A stretch of 64,000 bases of DNA from Bacteroidales bacterium (GCA_016285355.1 JAEEQP010000010.1:1-64000), one strand, 5' to 3'. Positions 17,694 to 26,869 are shown, numbered from the stretch's first letter. The notes: generated by a model from the letters alone, not told the origin. Numbers and translations are program-made.

Positions 17694-18777
17694 CACTCCC
17701 ATCATTTTCATCCTCGATGCCGGCGGCACAGGATTCAAGTTCTCAGCTGTGCAAGATGCGCACGAAATCATCGAACCTTTCACCATCCCTTCAGCGGCTC
17801 CTACCCTTGAAGAGGTGTTGCAAAAACTCATCACAGGCTTCCATGAATGCGAAACACGCTGCAGAGCAAAAGCTGCTGCCATCAGTTTCTGTTTCCCTGG
17901 CCCTGCCGACTATCCCAACGGTATCATCGGCGACCTGCCCAACCTGCCCACTTTCCGTGGCGGCATACCGCTGAAGCAAATGCTTGAAAACGAGTTTCAT
18001 GTTCCTGTCTTCATCAACAATGACGGTGACCTGTTTGCCTACGGCGAAGCCCTCAGCGGATTGTTGCCTGAAGTGAACAAAACATTAGAGCAGCAAGGCA
18101 ATCCAAAACGTTACAAAAACCTCTTTGGCGTGACCCTCGGCACAGGTTTCGGAGGTGGCATCGTCATCGACAAGGTGCTGCTCAACGGTGACAATTCGGC
18201 TGGCGGTGAAATTTGGTGCTCACGCAACTGCCTCTATCCCAACACTATTGCAGAAGACAGTGTCAGCATCCGTGCCGTGCGCCGTGTGTATGCCCGCGAG
18301 GCTGGCATCGCCTTTGACGAAGCACCACAACCTTATGACATTTTTAAAATCGCCCAAGGAGAACAACCCGGCAACAAGGAAGCCGCTTTGAAGGCTTGGG
18401 ACGAGCTGACCACTGTGTTGGCCGATGTACTTGGTAACGGACTGCGTTTCACAGATGGCTTGGTGGTCATCGGTGGTGGCCTTTCGGGTGCTTGGCCTGT
18501 GTTCATGCCCATGCTCATCCGCAAGATGAACGAGCCTTACAACGTGAACGGCAACATTATTCCACGCATGGAAACTGAAGTCTTCAACCTGATGGATGCC
18601 GAAGACCTGAAGCGCTTCACCGAAAAATCAGGCAAGATGGTCAAGGTGCCGTTCAGCGAACAGGAGGTTTGGTATGACCCGAGCAAACGTGTGGGTGTAG
18701 GTGTCACTACGCTTGGCACTTCATCGGCGGTGGCTGTCGGAGCGTATGCTTTCGCCATGCAAAAACTATCTCTTTGA
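17686..18777 (+). CDS. ROK-family sugar kinase
   Basis: 363 residues of the ROK/hexokinase fold. ATP-binding motif LDAGGTGFKFS at the N-terminus, sugar-site INNDGDLFAYGEA, GVTLGTGFGGGIVIDKV, and VVIGGGLSGAWP. It likely phosphorylates a hexose or amino sugar in the cytoplasm. The usual ROK zinc motif (CxCGxxGCxE) is absent; at that place it reads WCSRNCLYPN. The C-terminus is longer than in common glucokinases. It starts inside the last codons of the exosortase-like gene, an unusual pairing. Confidence 0.85.
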   Translation: MNNTPIIFILDAGGTGFKFSAVQDAHEIIEPFTIPSAAPTLEEVLQKLITGFHECETRCRAKAAAISFCFPGPADYPNGIIGDLPNLPTFRGGIPLKQMLENEFHVPVFINNDGDLFAYGEALSGLLPEVNKTLEQQGNPKRYKNLFGVTLGTGFGGGIVIDKVLLNGDNSAGGEIWCSRNCLYPNTIAEDSVSIRAVRRVYAREAGIAFDEAPQPYDIFKIAQGEQPGNKEAALKAWDELTTVLADVLGNGLRFTDGLVVIGGGLSGAWPVFMPMLIRKMNEPYNVNGNIIPRMETEVFNLMDAEDLKRFTEKSGKMVKVPFSEQEVWYDPSKRVGVGVTTLGTSSAVAVGAYAFAMQKLSL

Positions 18778-18940
18778 CTATCAAAAAGGAAAAATTTATC
18801 AACACCGTTTGTTGAAAAATAATCGGGTGAAAACTGCTTTTCTCGGCCTCTAAAAGCCGCTTCTTTCTTATCTTCGCAAACTGAAAACGAGAAGATTTTT
18901 CTTCTATTGCTTTGTTTGTAATGCATTAAATATCAGAAAA

Positions 18941-21742
18941 ATGAGATTACGCCATACGCAAACGGAATTGGAGGGAGACCTTTTTAGTGGGCTTGAGGAG
19001 CAGAATGCCGTTCAGCCGGAAGTCAGTCCGTACGACAAGATCATTGAATCGCGCAAAAACGCCACTTTTGCCGCTGAGCAAATCGAGCGTCAGGATGAGG
19101 TTCAGGTGGTCGAAAAAGCCGAAGCTCCTGTTGCAGAACCCGTAGTTGAAAAGGCCACGAAAGTTGAATACCATGCCTATCCGATTGAGGAAGTGAAAGC
19201 CGCCGCCAAGGAATATTTCCACGGTGACGCGCTGGCTGGTGACGTATGGGCCAACAAATATGCCTTGAAGGACAGCGATGGCAACACCTACGAGCTTACA
19301 CCCGATGAAATGCACCACCGCATTGCTCGCGAGATTGCCCGCATCGAACGCCGTTACCCCAATCCAATGAAGGAAGAGGAGATTTTCGAGGTACTGAAAG
19401 ACTTCCGCTACATCGTCCCCCAAGGCAGCCCCATGGCTGGCATCGGCAACAATTTCCAGATTTCCTCCTTGTCGAATTGCTTCGTCATCGGCAACAACGG
19501 CAACTCTGACTCCTACGGTGGCATCATGAAGACCGACCAGGAGCAGGTACAGCTGATGAAACGTCGCGGAGGCGTGGGTCACGACCTTTCCCATATCCGT
19601 CCGGCAGGTAGTCCTGTCAAGAACTGCGCCCTTACCTCAACAGGTGTGGTGCCCTTCATGGAACGTTTCTCCAACTCGACGAAGGAAGTCGCGCAGGACG
19701 GTCGCCGTGGTGCCTTGATGATGAGTATCAGCATCAAACATCCTGATTCCGAGGCTTTCATCGATGCCAAAATGATCCAAGGCCGCATCACAAACGCCAA
19801 TGTTTCAGTGCGCCTCACCGATGAATTCATGCAATGCGTCAAGGAAGGCAAGCCTTTCATCCAGCAATATCCCATTGACTCACCCAACCCAAAATATACC
19901 AAAGAAGTGGATGCCCGCGCCTTGTGGAACAAAATCATTCACAACGCTTGGAAATCCGCCGAGCCTGGCGTGATGTTCTGGGACACCATCATCCGCGAGT
20001 CCATCCCCGACTGCTATGCCGACCTCGGCTTTAAGACGCTGAGTACCAACCCCTGCGGCGAGATTCCACTTTGCGCTTACGATAGTTGCCGCCTGTTGGC
20101 CATCAACCTTTACAGCTATGTCGACCATCCGTTTACGCCCGAGGCCCGCTTCAACCACCAGTTATTCTCGAAGCACGTGGCCATCGCCCAGCGCATGATG
20201 GACGACATCGTTGACCTTGAAATCGAGAAGGTGGACACCATTTTGGCCAAAATTGCCTCTGACCCCGAGGACGACGAGGTGAAACGCACCGAACTCAACC
20301 TGTGGAAACACATCAAGGAGAAATGTCTGCAAGGTCGCCGCACAGGTATCGGCATCACCGCCGAGGGCGATATGCTGGCCGCTTTGGGCAAACGCTATGC
20401 CTCCGACGAAGCCATTGCTTTCTCTACCGAGATTCAGAAGTTGTTGGCTTACAATGCCTACCGTTCCTCTGTCATTTTGGCCGAAGAACGTGGCAAGTTC
20501 CCGATGTATGATGCCAAACGCGAGGAAAACAACCCCTTCATCAAGCGTTTGCGTGCTTTGGACGAAGACCTTTACCAAAAGATGACTCATGTAGGTCGCC
20601 GCAACATCGCCATGCTGACCATCGCCCCGACAGGCACCGTCAGCATCTGCACCCAGACCACTTCGGGCATTGAGCCGGTCTTCATGGTGGCCTACAAACG
20701 TCGCCGCAAGGTGAACGCCAACGACAAGGACGTGCATGTCACCTTCACCGACGTGACGGGCAACTCGTTTGAGGAATACAATGTGTTCCACCACAAGTTC
20801 ATCACTTGGTTGGAAGTCAACGGCTACAATGTGGACGAAGTGCTGCAATACGACGACGAAAAACTCAACGCCGTCATTGCCCAATCACCTTATTATAAAG
20901 CCACGGCCAACGACATCGACTGGGTGAACAAGGTGAAGATGCAGGGCTCGATGCAAAAGTGGGTCGACCACAGCATCAGTGTCACCGTAAATGTGCCGAA
21001 AGAGACTACGGAAGAGCTTGTCAGTCAAATCTATATGACCGCTTGGGAGAGCGGCTGCAAGGGCATGACCATCTACCGCGACGGCTCGCGTGACGGCGTG
21101 TTGGTCTCCAAAGACGAAAAGAAAGAAGGCCCTTCGACAAGCTCAGGGGCCTCAAAAGAAGCCAAGGGGCAAGACGGTGCGCGTCCCGATGACATCCACG
21201 AAAATTCCGCCCCACCACGTCCGAAGGAACTGGAATGCGATGTGGTGCGTTTCCAGAACAATTACGAGAAATGGATTGCTTTCGTGGGCAAACTCCACGG
21301 CAAACCTTACGAAATCTTCCTTGGCAAGGCCGAAGACTTCTTCCTGCCGCCCTACGTTGAGAAAGGCGTGATAATCAAGGAAAAGATTAAAGGCGAAACC
21401 ACGCGCTACGACTTCCGCTACACCGACAAAGACGGCTACGATGTGATGATGCAAGGCCTGTCGCGCTCGTTCGACAAGGAATATTGGAACTATGCCAAAC
21501 TCATTTCAGGCATCTTGCGCCATGGTATGCCGATTCAGTATGTCATCGACTTGGTGCAGAACCTCAACGTGGAGGAAGACAGCATCAACACTTGGAAGAA
21601 CGGCATTGCCCGCGCCTTGAAGAAATACGTGCCCGATGGCATGGTGGATGAGAAGGAGAAATGCCCGACTTGCGGCGAGAAGCTCGTCTTCGAGGACGGC
21701 TGCAAGCACTGCCGCAACTGCGGTTATTCAAAGTGCGGATAA
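18941..21742 (+). CDS. nrdJ: Class II (adenosylcobalamin-dependent) ribonucleotide reductase
   Basis: 933 residues. The catalytic barrel begins around residue 90 and contains LSNCFVIGNNG, RRGGVGHDLSHIRPAGSPV, the NPCGEIPL active-site loop (STNPCGEIPLCAYDSCRLLA) and TIAPTGTVSICTQTTSGIEP. A linker near 725-760 leads to a TSCPD-type domain (about 765-890) and a Cys-rich tail (CPTC, CKHCRNC, C at 908-932) expected to carry redox or metal thiols. It makes dNTPs with cobalamin, without oxygen dependence. No cobalamin riboswitch is recognisable in the 163-base leader; only a weak TATCTTCG near 18866 resembles a promoter. A dispersed repeat is inserted in the linker. Confidence 0.95.
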   Translation: MRLRHTQTELEGDLFSGLEEQNAVQPEVSPYDKIIESRKNATFAAEQIERQDEVQVVEKAEAPVAEPVVEKATKVEYHAYPIEEVKAAAKEYFHGDALAGDVWANKYALKDSDGNTYELTPDEMHHRIAREIARIERRYPNPMKEEEIFEVLKDFRYIVPQGSPMAGIGNNFQISSLSNCFVIGNNGNSDSYGGIMKTDQEQVQLMKRRGGVGHDLSHIRPAGSPVKNCALTSTGVVPFMERFSNSTKEVAQDGRRGALMMSISIKHPDSEAFIDAKMIQGRITNANVSVRLTDEFMQCVKEGKPFIQQYPIDSPNPKYTKEVDARALWNKIIHNAWKSAEPGVMFWDTIIRESIPDCYADLGFKTLSTNPCGEIPLCAYDSCRLLAINLYSYVDHPFTPEARFNHQLFSKHVAIAQRMMDDIVDLEIEKVDTILAKIASDPEDDEVKRTELNLWKHIKEKCLQGRRTGIGITAEGDMLAALGKRYASDEAIAFSTEIQKLLAYNAYRSSVILAEERGKFPMYDAKREENNPFIKRLRALDEDLYQKMTHVGRRNIAMLTIAPTGTVSICTQTTSGIEPVFMVAYKRRRKVNANDKDVHVTFTDVTGNSFEEYNVFHHKFITWLEVNGYNVDEVLQYDDEKLNAVIAQSPYYKATANDIDWVNKVKMQGSMQKWVDHSISVTVNVPKETTEELVSQIYMTAWESGCKGMTIYRDGSRDGVLVSKDEKKEGPSTSSGASKEAKGQDGARPDDIHENSAPPRPKELECDVVRFQNNYEKWIAFVGKLHGKPYEIFLGKAEDFFLPPYVEKGVIIKEKIKGETTRYDFRYTDKDGYDVMMQGLSRSFDKEYWNYAKLISGILRHGMPIQYVIDLVQNLNVEEDSINTWKNGIARALKKYVPDGMVDEKEKCPTCGEKLVFEDGCKHCRNCGYSKCG
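21128..21151 (+). repeat. Dispersed palindromic repeat inside nrdJ
   Basis: CCCTTCGACAAGCTCAGGGG flanked by GGC and CC matches the widespread 'CCTTCGACAAGCTCAGG' repeat. It encodes GPSTSSGAS in the low-complexity linker at residues about 730-738. Confidence 0.65.
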
Positions 21743-21779
21743 CAAAAGAAACAGTTGTTTTTTTATCTTCATAATGGCA

Positions 21780-21810
21780 GGTCGCCGACGCAATGTCGGC
21801 GACCTTTTTT
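21780..21810 (+). terminator. Terminator of nrdJ
   Basis: GGTCGCCGAC pairs perfectly with GTCGGCGACC across a five-base loop, followed by six T. Confidence 0.9.
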
Positions 21811-21813
21811 ATG

Positions 21814-21940
21814 GATTCCCTTCGGGAATGGAGTGATATCATTTACTTAACACGCGGCGGTTTGTGACGTTTACAAATTGTATGCGTTACTTACCGCCGC
21901 AGTTCACAATACAACTGGCTCCATTCCCGAAGGGAATCTC
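21814..21940. repeat. Pair of inverted ATTCCC palindromes between nrdJ and tatD
   Basis: GATTCCCTTCGGGAATGGAG (21814-21833) recurs inverted as CTCCATTCCCGAAGGGAATC (21921-21940). Each copy is itself a small hairpin. The second copy reaches into the tatD stop region. The roughly 90 bases between them show no coding potential. Confidence 0.65.
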
Positions 21941-22706
21941 ACAATTGAAACAAGTCTTTCACATTAGTCGTAGTTATGGCGGCTAATTCTTCCAAAGTCA
22001 TTTGAAGAATCTCCGCAATGCGTTTTGCCGTATGCACCAAAAACGCAGGTTCATTGCGCTTGCCACGACAAGGCACTGGCGCAAGATAAGGCGCATCCGT
22101 CTCCAAAACGATTCTATCCAAAGGCAAATTGGGCAGATAATCCTTCACGCCACAGTTTTTGTAGGTCGTTACCCCACCCAAGCCGAGATGGAAGCCTAAT
22201 TCAAGGTAAACTTTGGCCTCTTCCTCAGTTCCAGTGAAGCAGTGCATGATGCCGCGCAGGCCACCATCTTGCTTGCGTTCAAGGATTTTCACCATCTTGT
22301 CGAAGCCATTGCGGCAGTGGATAGAAAGCGGCAATTTCAGTTGCTTGGCCCAGTCCAATTGGGTCTCGAAGGCATCCAATTGTTGCTTCTCAAAAGTCGC
22401 GTCCCAATAAAAATCAAGACCAACCTCACCTATTCCACTATAAATACCACGTTCTAACTCTTTCTCCATCATGGACAACACCTGTTTATAGTCTTCCTTG
22501 ACTTCCTCAGGTTGCAAGCCCATCATCACGCGGGTGCAGTCGGGATATTGTTCGTGCAAATCAAGCATCGGCGCAATGGTTGAGGCATCTACATTGGGCA
22601 GGAGCATCATGCCTACACCAGCATCCAAAGCTCGTTGGATGGCCTCGTTACGGTCGAGGCTGAATTGGTGGTCGTAGATATGGGTATGGGTGTCTATCAA
22701 ATACAT
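21939..22706 (-). CDS. tatD: TatD-family metal-dependent DNase
   Basis: 255 residues, standard TatD length. The TIM-barrel metal ligands are visible: IDTHTHIYD near the N-terminus, GEVGLDFYWD, LSIHCRNGFDKM, GIMHCFTG and VLETDAPYLAPVPCRGKRNEP. The protein is a 3'-5' exonuclease or deoxyribonuclease acting on damaged DNA. It lies downstream of hflX on the same strand with a 71-base gap containing a palindrome. Confidence 0.93.
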   Translation of the reverse strand: MYLIDTHTHIYDHQFSLDRNEAIQRALDAGVGMMLLPNVDASTIAPMLDLHEQYPDCTRVMMGLQPEEVKEDYKQVLSMMEKELERGIYSGIGEVGLDFYWDATFEKQQLDAFETQLDWAKQLKLPLSIHCRNGFDKMVKILERKQDGGLRGIMHCFTGTEEEAKVYLELGFHLGLGGVTTYKNCGVKDYLPNLPLDRIVLETDAPYLAPVPCRGKRNEPAFLVHTAKRIAEILQMTLEELAAITTTNVKDLFQL

Positions 22707-22747
22707 CTTTTGTTTTTATTTCGCATTGTAAATGCTGATATTCAATG

Positions 22748-22770
22748 CTTTCGGATTGCAAATCCGAAAG
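22748..22770. repeat. Palindrome between hflX and tatD
   Basis: CTTTCGGATT and AATCCGAAAG form a perfect 10-base stem around GCA. No T-tail; possibly a dispersed repeat that also attenuates hflX transcripts. Confidence 0.55.
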
Positions 22771-22777
22771 AACCTCA

Positions 22778-23971
22778 TCAATACAAGAAATTATCGTATG
22801 GGTACCTTATCGCGTGCATATCACGAATCTCCTTGTAGAGCAAATCGCGGAATTCCTGATAGTTGTCGCGATTCTTAGCGGAGATGAAGATGCAGTTTTC
22901 GTTCATCTTGGCCATCCAGGTCTTTTTCAGTTCGTCGTAGGAAACGTTGCGCTTGGTGGGCGGCGTGAGGTCGTCGGGGGCTTTCTCTTCCCAAGTGTAG
23001 GCATCGGTCTTGTTGAAGACAACGATAGTCTTCTTGTCGGCACAGCCTAACTCGGCCAAGGTTTGGTTCACTACCTCCATCTGCGCCTCAAAGTCAGGAT
23101 GCGAGATATCGACCACATGCAACAAGATGTCCGACTCGCGCACCTCGTCCAAGGTCGACTTGAACGACTCCACGAGATGATGCGGCAGCTTGCGGATAAA
23201 TCCCACAGTGTCAGACAGCAGGAACGGCAAATTTTCCACCACCACCTTGCGCACAGTCGTGTCCAACGTGGCGAAAAGCTTGTTTTCCGTGTACACCTCC
23301 GACTTGCTCAACAGGTTCATAATGGTTGACTTACCCACGTTGGTATAGCCGACAAGGGCCACACGCACTAATTTGCCTCGGTTTTTGCGTTGCACAGTCT
23401 TCTGCATGTCGATTTCCTTCAGTTTCTCCTTCAGGAGTGCGATGCGGTCCAAAATCAAACGGCGGTCGGTCTCAATCTGGGTCTCACCAGGGCCACGCAT
23501 ACCGATACCACCGCGCTGTCTTTCCAAGTGAGTCCACATGCGGGTCAGGCGCGGGAGAAGGTATTGGTATTGAGCTAATTCCACTTGCGCTTTAGCGTGC
23601 GCCGTGTGGGCATTGGAGGCAAAAATATCCAGAATCAAACTCGTGCGGTCGAGGACACGACATTCCAAGGCTTGTTCCATGTTGCGGGCTTGGGTCGCAC
23701 TCAGTTCGTCGTCGATAACGGCCAATTTGATGTCCTCTGCCTTGATATACTGGTGAATTTCCTCCAACTTGCCCGAACCTAAATAAGTCACGCTGCTCGG
23801 GTGGTCCATGGCCTGCACGAAACGCGCCACGGGCACGCCGCCAGCTGTCTCCAACAGAAACGCCAGTTCGTCCAAATATTCGTCCGTGCGCTCGCGGCCT
23901 TGTTGTTTCGAGGCCACGGCTATCAGCACCGCCTTTTCGGGTATTTTTTCGTAGGTTACAAAGTCTCCCAT
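22778..23971 (-). CDS. hflX: GTPase HflX
   Basis: 397 residues. The N-terminal HflX domain (about 20-175) contains VAVASKQQGRERTDEYLDEL-type sequence and QVELAQYQYLLPRLTRMW. The family signature RGGIGMRGPGETQIETDRR follows, then the G domain with G1 GYTNVGKST, G3 DTVGFIRKLP and G4 NKTD. HflX splits stalled or hibernating ribosomes. Its upstream region is occupied by a repeat-like element (23972-24094) rather than a recognisable promoter, so it may be read from trpS. Confidence 0.94.
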   Translation of the reverse strand: MGDFVTYEKIPEKAVLIAVASKQQGRERTDEYLDELAFLLETAGGVPVARFVQAMDHPSSVTYLGSGKLEEIHQYIKAEDIKLAVIDDELSATQARNMEQALECRVLDRTSLILDIFASNAHTAHAKAQVELAQYQYLLPRLTRMWTHLERQRGGIGMRGPGETQIETDRRLILDRIALLKEKLKEIDMQKTVQRKNRGKLVRVALVGYTNVGKSTIMNLLSKSEVYTENKLFATLDTTVRKVVVENLPFLLSDTVGFIRKLPHHLVESFKSTLDEVRESDILLHVVDISHPDFEAQMEVVNQTLAELGCADKKTIVVFNKTDAYTWEEKAPDDLTPPTKRNVSYDELKKTWMAKMNENCIFISAKNRDNYQEFRDLLYKEIRDMHAIRYPYDNFLY

Positions 23972-23977
23972 GATGTG

Positions 23978-24079
23978 GAATTATGAATGTGGAATGTGGA
24001 ATGCTGAAATCGAAGATTCGACGTAGTCAATGTTGCGATGCAACGCTGGGTTTCGTCCTCATTCATAATTCAGCATTCC
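23978..24079. repeat. Repeat-like element with scrambled inverted arms between hflX and trpS
   Basis: GAATTATGAATG (23978-23989) recurs inverted at 24060-24071. GGAATGCTGAA (23998-24008) recurs inverted at 24069-24079, followed by a further partial copy (GAATTCAGCATT). The arms are not nested, so it is not a simple hairpin. No coding potential. Confidence 0.6.
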
Positions 24080-24094
24080 GAATTCAGCATTAAA

Positions 24095-25090
24095 TCAATA
24101 TTGCCTGAAACCAATGATTTTACGTACCTCATTCAAAGTCTTCGCCGCACTCTCGCGAGCCTTCTCGGCTCCCATGCGGGCGATGCGGTCGAGACGTGCC
24201 TCATCGGAGGAGAACTCCTTAATCCGCTCGCGGATAGGCGCGACGGCCTTTTCCAAGTCTTCGGCCAATTGTTTCTTCATGTCGCCGTAGCGGATGGAGC
24301 AGTCGTTCCACTTCTCGTCGAAGTACTTCACCGTCTCAGGCTCGCTGACGATGTTCATCATCGTGAAGAGGTTTTGAATCACTTCGGGCTTGGGGCTGTT
24401 GGGCTCGGTCGGGCCACTGTCGGTAACAGCGCGCATCACCTTCTTGCGCATCGTCTTCTCATCCTCGAAGAGGTAGATGCAGTTGCCATCGCTCTTGCCC
24501 ATCTTGCCGCTACCGTCCAAACCCGGCACTTTGATGGCATCACCGCCAAAGTAGTAGTTCTGCGGCTCGGGGAAAAACTCCACCTTATAAATGTTATTGA
24601 AGCGACGCGCGCACTTGCGGGCCATCTCCATATTCTGCTCCTGGTCCTTGCCCACAGGCACCCATTTGGCACGATGTTGCAGGATGTCGGCGGCCATCAA
24701 AGTCGGATAAGTGAACAAGCCAGCGTTCACGTTGTCAGGCTGTTGGCGTGCCTTTTCCTTGAAGGTCGTCACGCGGCCCAACTCACCGATGTAGGCGTTC
24801 ATGTTGAAGTAGAGGTACAGCTCAATGGTCTCGGGCACATCGCTCTGAATGTAGATTGTGGCTTTTTCTGGGTCGATGCCGCAAGCCAAATATTCGGCCA
24901 AGATGGTGCGTGCCGATTTCTGTATGTTTTCGGGCGTGGGGTGCGTGGTCAGCGAATGCCAGTCGGCGATGAAGAAGTAGCAGTTGTAGTCTTTCTGCAT
25001 CTTCACGAAGCTGCGCACGGCGCCGTAATAGTTGCCGAGGTGGAGGTTTCCGGTGGGGCGGATGCCGCTTAAAACGATGTCTTTTGCCAT
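24095..25090 (-). CDS. trpS: Tryptophanyl-tRNA synthetase
   Basis: 331 residues, normal for bacterial TrpRS. Class I signatures are present: SGIRPTGNLHLGNYYGA (HIGH-type motif) and GSGKMGKSDGN (KMSKS-type). LMAADILQHRAKWVPVGKDQ is the tryptophan/dimer region. It charges tRNA-Trp in the cytoplasm. A -7 element lies at 25115-25108, 18 bases upstream of the start. Confidence 0.96.
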   Translation of the reverse strand: MAKDIVLSGIRPTGNLHLGNYYGAVRSFVKMQKDYNCYFFIADWHSLTTHPTPENIQKSARTILAEYLACGIDPEKATIYIQSDVPETIELYLYFNMNAYIGELGRVTTFKEKARQQPDNVNAGLFTYPTLMAADILQHRAKWVPVGKDQEQNMEMARKCARRFNNIYKVEFFPEPQNYYFGGDAIKVPGLDGSGKMGKSDGNCIYLFEDEKTMRKKVMRAVTDSGPTEPNSPKPEVIQNLFTMMNIVSEPETVKYFDEKWNDCSIRYGDMKKQLAEDLEKAVAPIRERIKEFSSDEARLDRIARMGAEKARESAAKTLNEVRKIIGFRQY

Positions 25091-25107
25091 AATTCAAAAA
25101 TTTGGTG

Positions 25108-25115
25108 CAAAAATA
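25108..25115 (-). promoter_or_regulatory. -7 promoter element of trpS
   Basis: TATTTTTG on the minus strand, immediately after the rng terminator. Confidence 0.6.
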
Positions 25116-25117
25116 AG

Positions 25118-25148
25118 AAAAAAGCCCACTCTGAGAGCAGGCTTTTTG
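25118..25148 (-). terminator. Terminator of rng
   Basis: AAAAAGCC ... GGCTTTTT with an inner CTC/GAG pairing, located 25 bases after the rng stop. Confidence 0.75.
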
Positions 25149-25172
25149 AGGTTTTTTGTGGCAGTACTTCCG

Positions 25173-26765
25173 TTAGAGCTTAATGTCGTCGCCGTTGGCG
25201 TTCTGGAAGTTGTACTGCAATGCATGGAATTCGGGCATTGACTGCACCTTGAATTTCTTCCCATATTTCTTCATCCATTTGCGGCGAATCGAAAACAGGC
25301 CATTTATGCAGAGGTAGGAATAAATGAAAGGATGCACCTGCAAGGTCAGATGGTTCTCGTTTTGGTCGACCATGAGGTACTTGAGGTGGTTTTCGATTTC
25401 GTCGATGAAGAGGATGGCAGGGCGGATTTTGCCTTCACCGTCACAGACGGGGCATTTCTCCTGCACCTGCACCTCCGTCTCGGGACGCACACGGTGGCGC
25501 GTGATTTGGATGAGGCCGAACTTGGTGGCGGGAAGGATGGTGTGCTTGGCACGGTCGGGCTTCATGGCCTCGACAAGAGCATCGTACAGTTCCTTGCGAT
25601 GCTTGGCTTCGTGCATGTCGATGAAGTCAACGATGATGATGCCGCCCATGTCGCGCAGACGCAGCTGGCGTGCTATCTCCTTGGCCGCCTCAATGTTGAC
25701 CTCAAAGGCGTTGTCTTCCTGCGAATTCTCTTTGTTCACCCGATGGCCACTGTTGACGTCGATGACGTGCATGGCCTCGGTGTGTTCGATGATGAGGTAA
25801 ACACCGTTTTTGATGGTGACCACGCGACCGAAAAAGCCTTTGATCTGTTTGCTAACGTTATAATAGTCAAAGATGGGGTCTTTACCTTTATAAAGTTGCA
25901 CAATCTCAGCCTTTTGCGGTGCGAAGGTCTTGATGTTGTTCTGGATTTCTTCATAGAGTTTCTCGTCGTTCACATGGATGTTGTTGAACGACTCGTTCAG
26001 CAAATCGCGCAGCATGACGCTGGTCTGATCCATCTCGCTGACCATCCTGCCGAAAGTAGTCATCTTCTTCATTTCTATGGTGCACTGTTCCCATTTGGAA
26101 ATGAGCGACCTGAGGTCGGCATCGAGTTCGGCTACTTTCTTGCCTTCGGCGACAGTGCGAATGATAACGCCGTAATTGGCAGGTTTGATGCTTTGCATCA
26201 GTCGGCGGAGGCGGTTGCGTTCGTCGCTGCTGCGGATTTTCTGTGATACCGAAATGCGGTTGGAGAAGGGGACGAGGACGAGGTAACGGCCTGCAAATGA
26301 AATCTCTGCCGTGATTCTCGGTCCTTTGGTGTGGATGGGCTCTTTGGCAATCTGAACAGGAAGCAGGTCGCCCACGGCCAACCAATCGCTGATTTTGCCG
26401 TTTTTGGGCAAGTCGGGCTCAAGCTTGAACTTGTCCATGGGGACATCCTCGCCCGCCACAATCTGCTTCTTGTACTTGATCAGCGAACTAGCCTGAAGGC
26501 CGAGGTCGAGATAATGCAGGAAAGCCTCTTTGGGATAACCCACGTCGACGAAAGCCGCGTTGAGGCCTGGCAAAATCTTCTTCACCTTGCCTAAATAAAC
26601 ATCTCCGACCGCAAATTGGTTATTGGTCTTCTCTCTGTGAAGTTCGACAAGTATGTTGTCTTCCAGAAGAGCGATGTCAACCTCCGAAGCGTGCGAGTTG
26701 ATGATCAAGTCGCGCGTCACTGTCTTTTCTTCCTTTGCAATTTCTTGCTGTTGTTCTTCAGACAT
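25173..26765 (-). CDS. rng: Ribonuclease E/G family protein
   Basis: 530 residues. The S1 RNA-binding domain (about 38-130, with VGDVYLGKVKKILPGLNAAFVDV) precedes the RNase H-like and DNase I-like catalytic region containing GGIIIVDFIDM (metal-binding Asp), followed by the zinc-link CPVCDGEG near residue 442. It processes rRNA and mRNA. It lacks the long E. coli RNase E scaffold, as in RNase G. It is the last gene after the HU and 29-residue protein genes but is separated from them by a terminator. Confidence 0.94.
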   Translation of the reverse strand: MSEEQQQEIAKEEKTVTRDLIINSHASEVDIALLEDNILVELHREKTNNQFAVGDVYLGKVKKILPGLNAAFVDVGYPKEAFLHYLDLGLQASSLIKYKKQIVAGEDVPMDKFKLEPDLPKNGKISDWLAVGDLLPVQIAKEPIHTKGPRITAEISFAGRYLVLVPFSNRISVSQKIRSSDERNRLRRLMQSIKPANYGVIIRTVAEGKKVAELDADLRSLISKWEQCTIEMKKMTTFGRMVSEMDQTSVMLRDLLNESFNNIHVNDEKLYEEIQNNIKTFAPQKAEIVQLYKGKDPIFDYYNVSKQIKGFFGRVVTIKNGVYLIIEHTEAMHVIDVNSGHRVNKENSQEDNAFEVNIEAAKEIARQLRLRDMGGIIIVDFIDMHEAKHRKELYDALVEAMKPDRAKHTILPATKFGLIQITRHRVRPETEVQVQEKCPVCDGEGKIRPAILFIDEIENHLKYLMVDQNENHLTLQVHPFIYSYLCINGLFSIRRKWMKKYGKKFKVQSMPEFHALQYNFQNANGDDIKL

Positions 26766-26799
26766 AGTGTTTTTACTTTGGGGTTAACGTTTTGATTGA

Positions 26800-26845
26800 T
26801 AAAACAATAACACAACATCGGGATTTCACCGACGCTGTGTTATCA
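26800..26845 (-). terminator. Terminator after the HU/small basic protein genes
   Basis: ATAACACA (26807-26814) pairs with TGTGTTAT (26836-26843), with an inner CGG/CCG pair and a T-rich tail on the minus strand. Confidence 0.65.
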
Positions 26846-26869
26846 TTCTTGTTTAGGCTCAAGAAGAGC

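Noticed and set aside
18778..18940. Cobalamin riboswitch before the B12-dependent nrdJ
   Set aside because: I looked for a B12-box-like motif and surrounding stems and saw none in 163 bases.
24038..25072. 344-codon open frame opposite trpS
   Set aside because: Antisense to all catalytic motifs of TrpRS; no independent evidence.
25332..26246. 304-codon open frame opposite rng
   Set aside because: Antisense to well-conserved RNase G sequence; composition reflects the complementary codons.
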